A stretch of 64,000 bases of DNA from positions 1-64,000 of the forward strand of contig CAZMZD010000006.1 of the NCBI GenBank assembly GCA_964570895.1, in the 5' to 3' direction. Source of the DNA: RGIG1918 sp964570895. Its GTDB lineage: Bacteria > Cyanobacteriota > Vampirovibrionia > Gastranaerophilales > Gastranaerophilaceae. Below the pieces are notes generated by a model, which did not search any database, was not told the DNA's origin, and saw nothing but the letters and a program-made list of their open reading frames with translations. The position numbers and the translations under genes were made by a program. Shown one piece after another: positions 26,028 through 34,488 of the stretch (position 1 is the first letter of the stretch; each line of letters opens with the position of its first letter).

Positions 26028-26471
26028 TTATCCTATAATAACTTCGCCGCCTGCTGCTTCAATTTTTTCTTTTGCAGAAGCTGTAACATAATAAGCGCTA
26101 ACTTTAACAGCTTTTTTAATTTCGCCGTTGCCGAGAACTCTTAATCTTTCAGCCATTCTGTCAACTAAGTTATTTTCTTTTAAATATTTAAGGTCAACTT
26201 CTTTAACGCCTAATTTTGCAAGAGTTGAAACATTAATTTCAGCACATGGAATTGCAAAATAGTTTGTGAAGCCTTTTAATTTTGGGGCTTGTCTGTATGA
26301 TGGCATTTGACCACCTTCAAAACCTCTTTTATTTGTGTTACCTGAACGTTGTCCTTCACCGTTGTTGCCGCGGCAAGATGTTTTACCATGACCTGATGAA
26401 CGGCCTCTGCCAACACGTTTTGATTTTTTAACAGAACCTTCTGCAGGTTTTAAATCTTCTAAAGTTATCAT
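26028..26471 (-). CDS. rplO: 50S ribosomal protein L15
   Basis: The 147-residue protein has the Gly/Arg-rich N terminus of L15 (KRVGRGRSSGHGKTSCRG, KRGFEGGQMPSYRQAPKLKG) and the C-terminal KEKIEAAGGEVIIG typical of the family. It takes part in 50S assembly around 23S rRNA. Gene order rpmD-rplO-secY is the conserved spc order. Confidence 0.97.
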   Translation of the reverse strand: MITLEDLKPAEGSVKKSKRVGRGRSSGHGKTSCRGNNGEGQRSGNTNKRGFEGGQMPSYRQAPKLKGFTNYFAIPCAEINVSTLAKLGVKEVDLKYLKENNLVDRMAERLRVLGNGEIKKAVKVSAYYVTASAKEKIEAAGGEVIIG

Positions 26472-26490
26472 TTTTCTTTTGTCCTTTTAA

Positions 26491-26679
26491 TTATTTAACT
26501 ACTTCAACTAAGTGTGGAACTTTGTTTACCATGCCCATGATTGTAGCTGATGGCAAGTGTTCAACAACTTGATTTGTTTTTTTCAAGCCCAATGCTCTAA
26601 CAACCTTGATTTGATCTTTGCTTGAGCCAATTGTACTTTTAACAAGTTTTATTTTTATTTTTTCTTCTTTTTTAGCCAT
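26491..26679 (-). CDS. rpmD: 50S ribosomal protein L30
   Basis: The 62-residue protein matches bacterial L30 length and pattern (IKLVKSTIGSSKDQIKVV, ALGLKKTNQVVEH, IMGMVNKVPHLVEV). Cyanobacteria and chloroplasts generally lack L30, so its presence is consistent with a lineage outside oxygenic cyanobacteria. It lies 17 bp after rpsE and 19 bp before rplO. Confidence 0.95.
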   Translation of the reverse strand: MAKKEEKIKIKLVKSTIGSSKDQIKVVRALGLKKTNQVVEHLPSATIMGMVNKVPHLVEVVK

Positions 26680-26696
26680 TTTATTTTACCTATTCC

Positions 26697-27338
26697 TTAT
26701 TTTGTAAGCATTTTTGTAAGTGAAATACCACGAGATTTTGCAACATCGTTGAAGCTTCTTAATTCTTTAAGAGCGTTCAATGTAGCGTTTGCAGCGTTAA
26801 GAGGTGATTTAGAACCTAATGATTTAGCCAAGATATTTTCAATACCTGCAAGTTCTAATACTGCACGAACTGCGCCACCTGCGATAACACCGGTACCTGC
26901 TGAAGCCGGTCTTAAGATAACGCTTCCTGCACCTGAAGTGCCTGTGATTGTGTGAGGAATTGTTGTTCTGAAAATTGGAACATTAACAAGATTTTTTCTT
27001 GCATCAGCAACAGCTTTTTGGATTGCAATAATAACTTCAGCAGCTTTTGCAACGCCCATACCAACTGCGCCTTTTTTGTTACCAACAATAACAATTGCTC
27101 TGAAAGAAAGTTTTTTACCACCTTTTACAACTTTTGTAACACGGCGGATTTGAACAACTTGTTCTTTCCATTCTGATTCAACCGGTTCAACGGTTTCAAT
27201 TTTTCTTTTTCTTTGTCCTCTTTCGCGTTTAGAACCTTTGAGAACAGTCACTTTTTCTTCTTCTGAAGCTTCTTGAACTTCAACAACTTCTTGAGCAGTT
27301 TCAGTTTCTTGAACTTCAATGTTTTCTTTTTCTTCCAC
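26697..27338 (-). CDS. rpsE: 30S ribosomal protein S5 with an acidic N-terminal extension
   Basis: The 213-residue protein is longer than the usual ~165. The core starts near residue 58 (WKEQVVQIRRVTKVVKGGKKL) with the S5 motifs SFRAIVIVGNKKGAVGMGVAKA and the C-terminal fold RPASAGTGVIAGGAVRAVLELAG. Residues 1-55 are an extra Glu/Val-rich then Lys/Arg-rich tail. The GTG at 27338 has GAAAGG upstream, so the long form looks real. S5 sits at the mRNA entry and helps decoding accuracy. It is the first gene of this ribosomal block: rplR, rplF and others that normally precede it are missing, and malic enzyme lies upstream. Confidence 0.94.
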   Translation of the reverse strand: MEEKENIEVQETETAQEVVEVQEASEEEKVTVLKGSKRERGQRKRKIETVEPVESEWKEQVVQIRRVTKVVKGGKKLSFRAIVIVGNKKGAVGMGVAKAAEVIIAIQKAVADARKNLVNVPIFRTTIPHTITGTSGAGSVILRPASAGTGVIAGGAVRAVLELAGIENILAKSLGSKSPLNAANATLNALKELRSFNDVAKSRGISLTKMLTK

Positions 27339-27359
27339 GTTTATACCTTTCTGTTAGTG

Positions 27360-27365
27360 ATTATA
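27360..27365 (-). promoter_or_regulatory. Probable -10 box for the rpsE block
   Basis: On the minus strand TATAAT lies 21 bp before the GTG of rpsE, with a weak TTTCAT about 19 bp further upstream. It suggests the ribosomal block can be transcribed separately from the malic enzyme gene. Confidence 0.45.
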
Positions 27366-27419
27366 TCTATTTTTATCCTTTAAAATGAAACACAAAATTC
27401 TTGCTTTTTGAAAAGCAAA

Positions 27420-28889
27420 TTAATATGTGTGGGTGTTTGGATTTCTGACATATTCAATAATACATGCTGAAATATTTTTTGCAACATCTTTATCTAGCGC
27501 CTCAGGGATAATGTATTCCGCGCTCAAATCTATGTCTTTAACCATAGAAGCAACGGAAATTGAAGCTAAAATTTTAATGTCATCGGTGATTTTTTGAAGC
27601 CCTGAATCTATAACCCCTCTAAAAAGCCCTGGGAAAACAAGCGAATTATTTATCTGATTTGGAAAATCGCTTCTTCCTGTGGCAACAATTTTGGCTCCTG
27701 ATGTTAGTGCAACATTTGGCATAATTTCAGGAGTCGGGTTTGCAAGAGCAAAAATAACAGGGTTTTCGGCCATATTGGGCACCCATTCAGGTTTTAAAAT
27801 TCCGCCTTTCGAAACGCCAATAAAAATATCAGCGCCCATAAGTGCCTCTTCCATTGAGCAAATTTTATTATCTAAATTTGTCTTTTTGGCAAGTTGCTCA
27901 AGGTAAGGGTCGTTTTGTTTTCGCCCAACATAGACTATCCCGTTTATATCAAACATGATGATATTGCGCGCGCCAAGCCTTAAAAGTTGCTTGCATATAG
28001 CGCAACCCGCAGCCCCTGCGCCTGACATTATGATTTTTACATTTTCCAACTGCTTTTTAAGTAATTTTAGGGCATTTAAAATGCCTGCTGAAACAATGAT
28101 TGCCGTTCCGTGTTGGTCATCATGAAAAACGGGAATGCAAAGCTTTTCAATCATTTTTTCTTCAATTTCAAAACACCTTGGGGCGGAAATATCTTCTAAA
28201 TTAATCCCCGCAAAAGAATTTTCAAGAAGATATGCAATTTTCACTATTTCATCAGGATTTTGCGTTCTGACACAAAGTGGCATAGCGTCAACATTTGCAA
28301 GCGATTTAAAAAGCGCCGCTTTTCCTTCCATAACAGGAAGTCCTGCTTCTGCGCCGATGTTACCTAACCCCAAAACCGCAGAGCCATCAGACAAAACGGC
28401 AACCGGCTTTCTTATTTTATCTTCGTTTTGGATATAAATCTTAGTTTCAATAACGCCGCCAAAAACCTCGCGAAGCCTTACTGCTTCAAGCTCTTCAGGG
28501 TTTTTAATAAAACAATTTTTTGATTGAGTAGGGATATCGCATGGCGCGCTATATTCGCCACCATCAATCAAAACTCTATCCACCCCCATAAAATTTGGCA
28601 TAATGTTTTCGATAACAAATTCGAGTTCATCATCTGTGCACATTTTAATTTCAAGCGGATAAGCGTCAAGCGAATATTCTCTTTTTAAATGTATTGCACG
28701 GCGAAGAGAAGTTTTATAGTCGTAAGACAGCACTGCAATTGAATTTGAACGATTTGTAAGATCAAAAACCCTATCAATATTATCCTTAATTTCAAGAGAA
28801 CTTTTTGCAACGGAGGGTGTATATATAAGCGCCAAAACTTCTTTTGAATTTATTTCAACTTTTGGGATAATTTCAATATTTTCAAGCAT
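27420..28889 (-). CDS. NAD(P)-dependent malic enzyme
   Basis: The 489-residue enzyme has the malic domain (LSDGSAVLGLGNIGAEAGLP, VMEGKAALFK, IPVFHDDQHGTAIIVSAGIL) and the NAD-binding half (KIIMSGAGAAGCAICKQLLRLG, FDINGIVYVGR, GVSKGGILKPEWV, ALANPTPEI, ATGRSDFPNQINN). Residues 1-70 look like an added ACT-like or regulatory segment. It decarboxylates malate to pyruvate; cofactor preference cannot be read. The start codon shares one base with the plsY stop (TAATG-type overlap), so it is coupled to plsY. Confidence 0.9.
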   Translation of the reverse strand: MLENIEIIPKVEINSKEVLALIYTPSVAKSSLEIKDNIDRVFDLTNRSNSIAVLSYDYKTSLRRAIHLKREYSLDAYPLEIKMCTDDELEFVIENIMPNFMGVDRVLIDGGEYSAPCDIPTQSKNCFIKNPEELEAVRLREVFGGVIETKIYIQNEDKIRKPVAVLSDGSAVLGLGNIGAEAGLPVMEGKAALFKSLANVDAMPLCVRTQNPDEIVKIAYLLENSFAGINLEDISAPRCFEIEEKMIEKLCIPVFHDDQHGTAIIVSAGILNALKLLKKQLENVKIIMSGAGAAGCAICKQLLRLGARNIIMFDINGIVYVGRKQNDPYLEQLAKKTNLDNKICSMEEALMGADIFIGVSKGGILKPEWVPNMAENPVIFALANPTPEIMPNVALTSGAKIVATGRSDFPNQINNSLVFPGLFRGVIDSGLQKITDDIKILASISVASMVKDIDLSAEYIIPEALDKDVAKNISACIIEYVRNPNTHTY

Positions 28890-29497
28890 TATCTAACCTT
28901 ATTTTCTTCGCCCTTGATAAGCCTTTTGATGTTTTCCCTGTGTAAATAAATGATGTATATCGCACCAAGCGCACAGTAGATAACATAAGAAATTGGTTGT
29001 CTAAATATGTGCATTAAAAATGGTGCACAAGCAACCGCAATGATTGAACCGAGCGATACATATCTTGAAAAATATGTGATTACCGCCCATATACCGGCAA
29101 TTGAAAGCCCTGCAAGCGGGCAAAGCGCAATAATTGTGCCAACGCCTGAAGCAACCGATTTACCGCCTCTAAAGCCAAGGAAAAGCGGCTTAGAGTGCCC
29201 AATTATAACACATGTTGCAGCAAGCGGCGGTGCAATCCTATGTGCGTCACCCAATTTAAAACTTAAATATCCTGCAAGCACAACAGGAAGTGCGCCTTTG
29301 AGCGCGTCAAGAAGCATTACTATAAAAAACCAAGCTTTGCCCAAAACTCTTTTTACATTTGTGGCGCCCGTTGAGCCGGAGCCCACTTCTCTAATATCCT
29401 GACCTGTTTTTAATTTAACAATAATATATCCTGTTGGGATTGAACCGATTAAATATGCAACAATTGCAATTAAAATTAAATATAGAGCGTAATGCAA
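28889..29497 (-). CDS. plsY: Acyl-phosphate glycerol-3-phosphate acyltransferase
   Basis: The 202-residue membrane protein has five to six transmembrane helices and the three PlsY loops: GSIPTGYI, VGSGSTGATNVKRVLG (G-S-G-x-x-G-A-T-N) and GFRGGKSVASGVG. It transfers acyl groups from acyl-phosphate to glycerol 3-phosphate in the first step of phospholipid synthesis. The gene follows der by 1 bp and overlaps the malic enzyme start. Confidence 0.95.
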   Translation of the reverse strand: MHYALYLILIAIVAYLIGSIPTGYIIVKLKTGQDIREVGSGSTGATNVKRVLGKAWFFIVMLLDALKGALPVVLAGYLSFKLGDAHRIAPPLAATCVIIGHSKPLFLGFRGGKSVASGVGTIIALCPLAGLSIAGIWAVITYFSRYVSLGSIIAVACAPFLMHIFRQPISYVIYCALGAIYIIYLHRENIKRLIKGEENKVR

Positions 29498-29498
29498 T

Positions 29499-30815
29499 TT
29501 ATTTTTCTCCTTTTTCTCTAAATCCTATTCTTATTGGTGTTCCAAAGAAACCAAAATTTTCTCTCAATTTTTTAGAAAGATATTTTTTATAACTATCTCG
29601 AATTAAATCTACATTGTTTACAAAAAGCGCGAATGTTGGCGGTTTTGCCTTAACTTGAGTTGAGTAATAAATTCTGAGCCTTTTGCCCTTAACGCTTGCA
29701 GGTGGGTTAAGTTCAATTGATTCATTTATTACTTTATTCAAAACGCCGGTTGAAACCCTTTTATTGCGCTCGGTGGCAACTGTGATTGCTTCATCTAAAA
29801 TGTTTGTTAGCCTTTTGCCTGTTTTTGCGCTTATAAATAGCTTTTTTGCATAACTTAAAAATGGAATTTCTTGCTCAACTTCTTTTTCATATTTATGAGT
29901 TTGAACGTTTTGAATTAAATCCCATTTATTAAACGCCACAATCACGCCAACGCCGGCTTCTTCAACTGTTTGCATAATTTTTTTGTCTTGATCTGAAATA
30001 TTTTCAACGGCGTCAATTACGATAACCGCAACGTCTGCTTCTCTAATCGAGCGAAGCGCTCTATCCACAGCAAATGCTTCAATTCCATAGCTTACTTTTG
30101 ATTTTTTTCTAATTCCTGCTGTGTCAATTAAAATAAATTCTTGGTCTTTATATTTAATTTCAGAGTTTATGCTATCGCGCGTAGTGCCTGAAACGTCAGA
30201 CACAATCGCCCTGTTTTCATTCAAAATTGAGTTTAATATTGAGCTTTTGCCTGCGTTTGGTTTGCCCACTATTGCAACTTTAATTTTTGATGAATCATCA
30301 TAATCAGATTGTTTTTCAATATCTTCCGTGATTAAATCCAGCAAATCGCCAACACCGCCAGAACCGTGAAGCGCTGAAACAGCTTGAGGTTCGCCCAAAG
30401 ATAGTTCGTAAAAATCTGAAATGTTGGTTATTTCATCAATACTATCAACTTTATTGGCAACAAGAATTACTTTTTTCTTTTCACGTCTTAAAATGTTTGC
30501 GATGTCTTTATCATAAGGGCTTAGGCCGGATTTAGCATCAACCACAAACAAAATCAAATCCGCTTCTTCAATTGCGATTTTTGCTTGCGTGAAAATGTTT
30601 TGAACAAACTCGCTTTCAGTATCATCCGTGATAATACCGCCGGTGTCTATCATAATAAACGGTTTATCTTGCCAAACTGCGTCAAAATAAATTCTATCAC
30701 GGGTGACACCCGCCATATCATCGACGATAGACTTGCGTTCGCCCAAAATTCTGTTAATTAATGTAGATTTTCCGACATTAGGTCTGCCGACAATTGCTAT
30801 TACTTTATTTTTCAT
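29499..30815 (-). CDS. der: GTPase Der (EngA)
   Basis: The 438-residue protein has two tandem GTPase domains, with G1 motifs GRPNVGKSTLI (about residue 10) and GKPNAGKSSIL (about 187), G3 DTGG and DTAGI, and G4 NKVD and NKWD. A C-terminal KH-like domain follows (RIYYSTQVKAKPPTFALFVN, FGFFGTPIRIGFREK). It is essential for 50S maturation. It is 12 bp after the fliN stop, placing a ribosome biogenesis gene directly in the motility operon. Confidence 0.97.
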   Translation of the reverse strand: MKNKVIAIVGRPNVGKSTLINRILGERKSIVDDMAGVTRDRIYFDAVWQDKPFIMIDTGGIITDDTESEFVQNIFTQAKIAIEEADLILFVVDAKSGLSPYDKDIANILRREKKKVILVANKVDSIDEITNISDFYELSLGEPQAVSALHGSGGVGDLLDLITEDIEKQSDYDDSSKIKVAIVGKPNAGKSSILNSILNENRAIVSDVSGTTRDSINSEIKYKDQEFILIDTAGIRKKSKVSYGIEAFAVDRALRSIREADVAVIVIDAVENISDQDKKIMQTVEEAGVGVIVAFNKWDLIQNVQTHKYEKEVEQEIPFLSYAKKLFISAKTGKRLTNILDEAITVATERNKRVSTGVLNKVINESIELNPPASVKGKRLRIYYSTQVKAKPPTFALFVNNVDLIRDSYKKYLSKKLRENFGFFGTPIRIGFREKGEK

Positions 30816-30827
30816 AAAATAATTATA

Positions 30828-31529
30828 CTACAAAGATTTATCTTCGATAATACTTGTGATACGAAGCCCGAATTTGTCTTCAATAACAATAACTTCACCG
30901 TGTGCAACAAGCTTTCCGCACACAAAAAGCTCGACTTGTTCACCCGCAACTTTATTAATTTCAATAATTGAGCCTTTTTGAATGTCCAAAACTTTTTTGA
31001 CTTTCATTTTACATCTGCCAAGCTCAACCGTGATTTTTGCTTTCACATCTTGCATAATATCAAGGTTTTTCCTCGGCGTGCCAACTGCGCTCACTTCATT
31101 TTCAAAACTTGCAAAACGGATAGGTTTAACTGTGATTACTTCATCATCGAGTTCATCTTTTGCTTCAGCTCGAGTTTCAGGCGCGTGGCTAAATTGAGCT
31201 TTGGGCTGAGGTGGCTGTGGCACATGTGGCGCATGTGGCGCTTGAGGCGCTTGAGGTGCTTGAGGTGTATGTGGCTTTTGGGCACCTTGTGTTCTAATTT
31301 GAATGTTTGGTTGTGCGCCAATCGGCTTTTCGTCAGGTTTTGGCGGTTGTGCGCCACTTTGAAAATTAGGCATATTTTCTTGAGGAATGTTTTGTCCCAT
31401 ATCAGAGAACATGCTCATTTCTTCATTTGGCATATTTTCAGGCATACCTGAAAACATACTATCAGAGCCCATATTTAATGCGCCAAAATCTTGATTTTCA
31501 TTATTGTTATCGTTTCCAAAACCAGACAT
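30828..31529 (-). CDS. fliN: Flagellar motor switch protein FliN-like with long Pro/Gln linker
   Basis: The 233-residue protein has a Met/Asn-rich N terminus (1-60), a Pro/Gln/Ala/His-rich linker (about 60-120), and a C-terminal SpoA domain (about 155-233): ITVELGRCKMKVKKVLDIQ, SIIEINKVAGEQVELFVCG and LVAHGEVIVIEDKFGLRIT are standard FliN. The C-ring subunit binds FliM/FliG and CheY-P. The N-terminal half is much longer than in E. coli FliN and low in complexity, recalling FliY-like proteins without the CheC domain. The ATG at 31529 has AAGG upstream; a TTG at 31535 would add two residues. Gap to fliL is 8 bp. Confidence 0.9.
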   Translation of the reverse strand: MSGFGNDNNNENQDFGALNMGSDSMFSGMPENMPNEEMSMFSDMGQNIPQENMPNFQSGAQPPKPDEKPIGAQPNIQIRTQGAQKPHTPQAPQAPQAPHAPHVPQPPQPKAQFSHAPETRAEAKDELDDEVITVKPIRFASFENEVSAVGTPRKNLDIMQDVKAKITVELGRCKMKVKKVLDIQKGSIIEINKVAGEQVELFVCGKLVAHGEVIVIEDKFGLRITSIIEDKSL

Positions 31530-31537
31530 TATCAACC

Positions 31538-32185
31538 TTATTGAATTATAAATTGAGCAAAGTTAACTCTTAACACTTCTCTTGCGCCATTAAACACAGC
31601 GCTTACCATATCTTGTATTTCTTCTTTTGCAATTTCTTTTCCCGTCGGAGTTGAAAGCTCATCAGATGTTTTGCTTGATAAAACAGAAATTATAGCATCT
31701 CTGATTGCAGGTTTGTATTGTTCCATCTCAGCAATAACTGAAGCCATAGGGTCAGCAGGAGCTGCGCCGTGCCCGCCATGAGCACTACCGCCATCAGACG
31801 CTGCGTTTGCAGCTTCTGTTTCAGCAATTGTTTTTGTGAGCTCAATTGCAACATTCACTTTTAAATACCTTCTTGTTGCAGGGTCAGCTAAATTCAAAAT
31901 AAAATCGCCTAAATCAAGCAAAATGCCCTTTTCTTCTTGGGTTGCATCAGATGAATCTTCTGCAAGCAACTCTTCCGGCGGATGAACTTTTGCAATTTCA
32001 GATTTTACAGTTGATTTAACAATAGAATTTCCGATAAAAGTCATCAAAGCAAAAAAGACGATTAGCACAACCGTGTTTATAATAAGCAACATATTTGTGC
32101 TTATTTGCTTTTGGTCTTTATTTACTTGTATTTTAATATCTTCGTCTTTTGGTTTTAAATCTTTTCCTGAATTAGGTTTAGCCAT
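31538..32185 (-). CDS. fliL: Flagellar basal body-associated protein FliL
   Basis: The 215-residue protein has a short charged N terminus, one transmembrane helix (about 31-55, MLLIINTVVLIVFFALMTFIG) and a periplasmic FliL domain: LDLGDFILNLADPATRRYLKVNVAIEL, then a long helix and the C-terminal VNFAQFIIQ. A Gly/His/Ala insert (GGSAHGGHGAAPAD) interrupts the domain. FliL surrounds the stator and supports torque. The ATG at 32185 follows GGAG; the in-frame ATG at 32197 contains that ribosome binding site and is less likely. Confidence 0.9.
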   Translation of the reverse strand: MAKPNSGKDLKPKDEDIKIQVNKDQKQISTNMLLIINTVVLIVFFALMTFIGNSIVKSTVKSEIAKVHPPEELLAEDSSDATQEEKGILLDLGDFILNLADPATRRYLKVNVAIELTKTIAETEAANAASDGGSAHGGHGAAPADPMASVIAEMEQYKPAIRDAIISVLSSKTSDELSTPTGKEIAKEEIQDMVSAVFNGAREVLRVNFAQFIIQ

Positions 32186-32204
32186 TATAAACTCCAATTT
32201 TACA

Positions 32205-32918
32205 TTAATTTATTATTATTATATCAACTCTTCTGTTTTTTGACCTACCCTGAGAAGTTGAATTTGTTGCTATTGGCTTGATGTCCGCATACCCTGCAAC
32301 TGTAAATCTTTTTTTATCAAGCTTTTTATTAACTATCAAATAATCAGCTATTTTTGAGGCCCTGACAGAAGATAGCTCCCAATTAGAACCGTATTTTGCA
32401 TTTTTAATCGGGAGATTGTCGCTATGTCCTTCTATTCTAATGTGTTTTTGGTTTTTAGTCAAAACTTTTGCAATTTCATCTAATGTACGTTTGGACTCCG
32501 GCTTAATTTCAGCAGAAGCAAAATCAAATAATAAGCCTTCACCCATTCTGACAGTGAGCGAGCCTGCTTCTTTGATAATTTGCACATTTTCGTCTTTAGT
32601 TGTTTCTTTTAATTGTTTTGCAATATTATCAAACTCAATCACTCTTATTTCATCGGAATCAGAAGGATTTTTGACACCCTGCAACATAAGGTTTACCCCG
32701 GGTTCTTCTTCGTTCATCGAAATATTTTTATTTTCTTCTTGAGCTTGTGCTTCTTGCGGCATTTCACTAAATTGAGAGCGGAGTTCTTTATTTTCGGTTG
32801 TCGCGCCAATATACAACATCATAAAAAGAGCGAGCAAAATTGTTGTGAAATCAGAATATGAAACAATCCATCTGTTTCGCCTTTGGTTATTGTGTTTTTT
32901 AAAAGAGAGAAAGCCCAC
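32205..32918 (-). CDS. motB: Flagellar motor stator protein MotB
   Basis: The 237-residue protein has a basic N terminus, one transmembrane helix with the proton-carrying aspartate (WIVSYSDFTTILLALFMML, Asp at about 23), a periplasmic linker, and an OmpA-like peptidoglycan-binding domain (FDFASAEIKPESKRTLDEIA, RIEGHSDNLPI, NWELSSVRASKIADYL, SKNRRVDIII). The plug helix region after the membrane segment is present. It anchors the MotA ring to the cell wall. It lies 1 bp after motA. Confidence 0.95.
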   Translation of the reverse strand: MGFLSFKKHNNQRRNRWIVSYSDFTTILLALFMMLYIGATTENKELRSQFSEMPQEAQAQEENKNISMNEEEPGVNLMLQGVKNPSDSDEIRVIEFDNIAKQLKETTKDENVQIIKEAGSLTVRMGEGLLFDFASAEIKPESKRTLDEIAKVLTKNQKHIRIEGHSDNLPIKNAKYGSNWELSSVRASKIADYLIVNKKLDKKRFTVAGYADIKPIATNSTSQGRSKNRRVDIIIIN

Positions 32919-32919
32919 T

Positions 32920-33735
32920 TTAGCCCTTTCTAAAAAGCTTTTTGAAGATAGAATTTTGTTGTTTTGTGTTTTCGAAATCGTCTTTAAAATCTTCTAAACC
33001 TTCCTTAACGACGATTGTGCTTTGGTTTTGGCAAATTCTAACAACGGTTTTAATCACAACTTTTTGATAATTCATTTTGTCTTTTAAAACGTTTTTATAA
33101 TTTCCTGAAATAGGCAAAAACACAAGATTTGCAAGGGCAAGGCCCCAAAGAGTGGCACAAAATGCAGTCGCAATCCCAGGCATTAATTGATTAATGCTTT
33201 GCGCGCTTGAAGCAATTTGCATTAAGCCTGCGATTGCTCCGATAATCCCAAAAGTGGGGGCATAACCGCCCATTTCTTCAAAAATTTCAATGTTTATATT
33301 GTCTTCTTTATTCACAAAATCCATGTAATTATACAAATTTTGTTCAAGTTGTTCCGGATCATTAATATCAATGCAACTTTTGAGGCATTTTCTCAAAAAA
33401 GGATTTTCAATTCTTGGAACAATTTTTTCCAAACCTAAAATACCATTCTTTTTAACAAACAGAGAAATTTCAGACAAAAGTTCAATATCTTCGTAAGAAT
33501 TAATTTCTTCAGATAAAATCAGTTTTTTAGTGCTTCTGATTGCGTTAAAAACTTTTGGAATTGAAAAGTTTAAAGAACAAGCACAAAGAGTTCCGCCTAA
33601 AACAATTAAAAGCGCGTTCGGCTCAAAAACATCGACAAGCCCCTTTGATTTAAGAACAAAAGAAATTGAAATCAAAGAAAAACCGGCAACAATCGCCACA
33701 ATATTTCCTAAGTTTAAATATCTTTTTTTGCGCAT
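32920..33735 (-). CDS. motA: Flagellar motor stator protein MotA
   Basis: The 271-residue membrane protein has four helices: two at 10-60 (NIVAIVAGFSLISISFVL, NALLIVLGGTLCACSLNF) and two at about 155-210 (APTFGIIGAIAGLMQIA, GIATAFCATLWGLALANLVF). Between them is the cytoplasmic charged loop that meets FliG. It forms the pentameric stator ring with MotB. It is 3 bp downstream of the MerR-like gene and is the second gene of the motility block. Confidence 0.95.
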   Translation of the reverse strand: MRKKRYLNLGNIVAIVAGFSLISISFVLKSKGLVDVFEPNALLIVLGGTLCACSLNFSIPKVFNAIRSTKKLILSEEINSYEDIELLSEISLFVKKNGILGLEKIVPRIENPFLRKCLKSCIDINDPEQLEQNLYNYMDFVNKEDNINIEIFEEMGGYAPTFGIIGAIAGLMQIASSAQSINQLMPGIATAFCATLWGLALANLVFLPISGNYKNVLKDKMNYQKVVIKTVVRICQNQSTIVVKEGLEDFKDDFENTKQQNSIFKKLFRKG

Positions 33736-33738
33736 TTA

Positions 33739-34377
33739 TTAAAACTCTTGATTATTGTTTTTTACATATAAGCCGAGAGCAAAAGGTTTGTAAGAATTTA
33801 CTTCAGACTTAAGGGCATAATTTTCTTTGTTTAGGTTATTAATTTTTTCTCTTAAGCTTTCATTTTCGGTTTTGGCTCTAATAAGTTCCATTATAACTTC
33901 ATCCAAGCCATCCATTTTTTCTGAAAGTAAAGATGTCATTTTTGAGATAATATTTTCTTCAACTTTAGAAAGACTGCTTTCAATTTTGGCAAGCGCTGTG
34001 CCCTGAGAAGCAACAGAGCGAGGAGCGCGAGCTACCATTTGTTGTTTTCTGTTCATTTCGCCAATTTCAGCTTGAACTTGTTTTCTTGCTTGAATAAGAT
34101 TTTTTTGCTTTGCAATTAGCGCTGACGCTTCTTCAGACATGAAAGTTTTTTCTCTTGTTGTTTGAACTCTTTTTGCGCTAAACAAATTTTTAACTTTTTT
34201 CAAAATTTCTACATCAGCTTTTGTGAAGTACAAATTGCCAAACTCATCTCTTTTTGGCTTTAAATTTGTCTTTTCGCATAATGCTTCTATTTCTGTAATG
34301 TTCGTGTCTAGTAATTCTTGTACTTTCATAGCACTTATAACTTCGTTGTTTGCTCTAAATTCCCTTACGCTCGTCAA
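33739..34377 (-). CDS. MerR-like HTH protein with coiled coil
   Basis: The 212-residue protein starts with a MerR-type winged helix (MKVQELLDTNITEIEALCEKTN, then PKRDEFGNLYFTKADVEILKKV) and continues as predicted coiled coil (about 85-195), ending in GLYVKNNNQEF. No metal-binding cysteines follow the helix, so it is not a metal sensor. The TTG start at 34377 has AAGAGG eight bases upstream; an ATG at 34329 lacks a Shine-Dalgarno site. It heads the motA-motB-fliL-fliN group with a 3-bp gap, so it may be a motility regulator or a positioning/scaffold protein. MerR-plus-coiled-coil proteins of unknown function are known. Confidence 0.65.
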   Translation of the reverse strand: MTSVREFRANNEVISAMKVQELLDTNITEIEALCEKTNLKPKRDEFGNLYFTKADVEILKKVKNLFSAKRVQTTREKTFMSEEASALIAKQKNLIQARKQVQAEIGEMNRKQQMVARAPRSVASQGTALAKIESSLSKVEENIISKMTSLLSEKMDGLDEVIMELIRAKTENESLREKINNLNKENYALKSEVNSYKPFALGLYVKNNNQEF

Positions 34378-34488
34378 TTTGTAAACCTCTTAACCCGTCT
34401 TTTTAATATTATAAATTAAAAATAAATAAAAAACGAATTATTAAGTATTATGAAGCAAAAATGTAACATTTGAGCTTAATTTGTTATC

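Noticed and set aside
26491..27338. Horizontal transfer of the ribosomal block
   Set aside because: Codon use and base composition look like the neighbours; a simple operon break explains the order.
30978..31451. A 157-codon plus-strand frame opposite fliN
   Set aside because: It mirrors the Pro/Gln/His-rich linker of fliN; its composition (Arg/Leu/Trp repeats) is a complement artefact.
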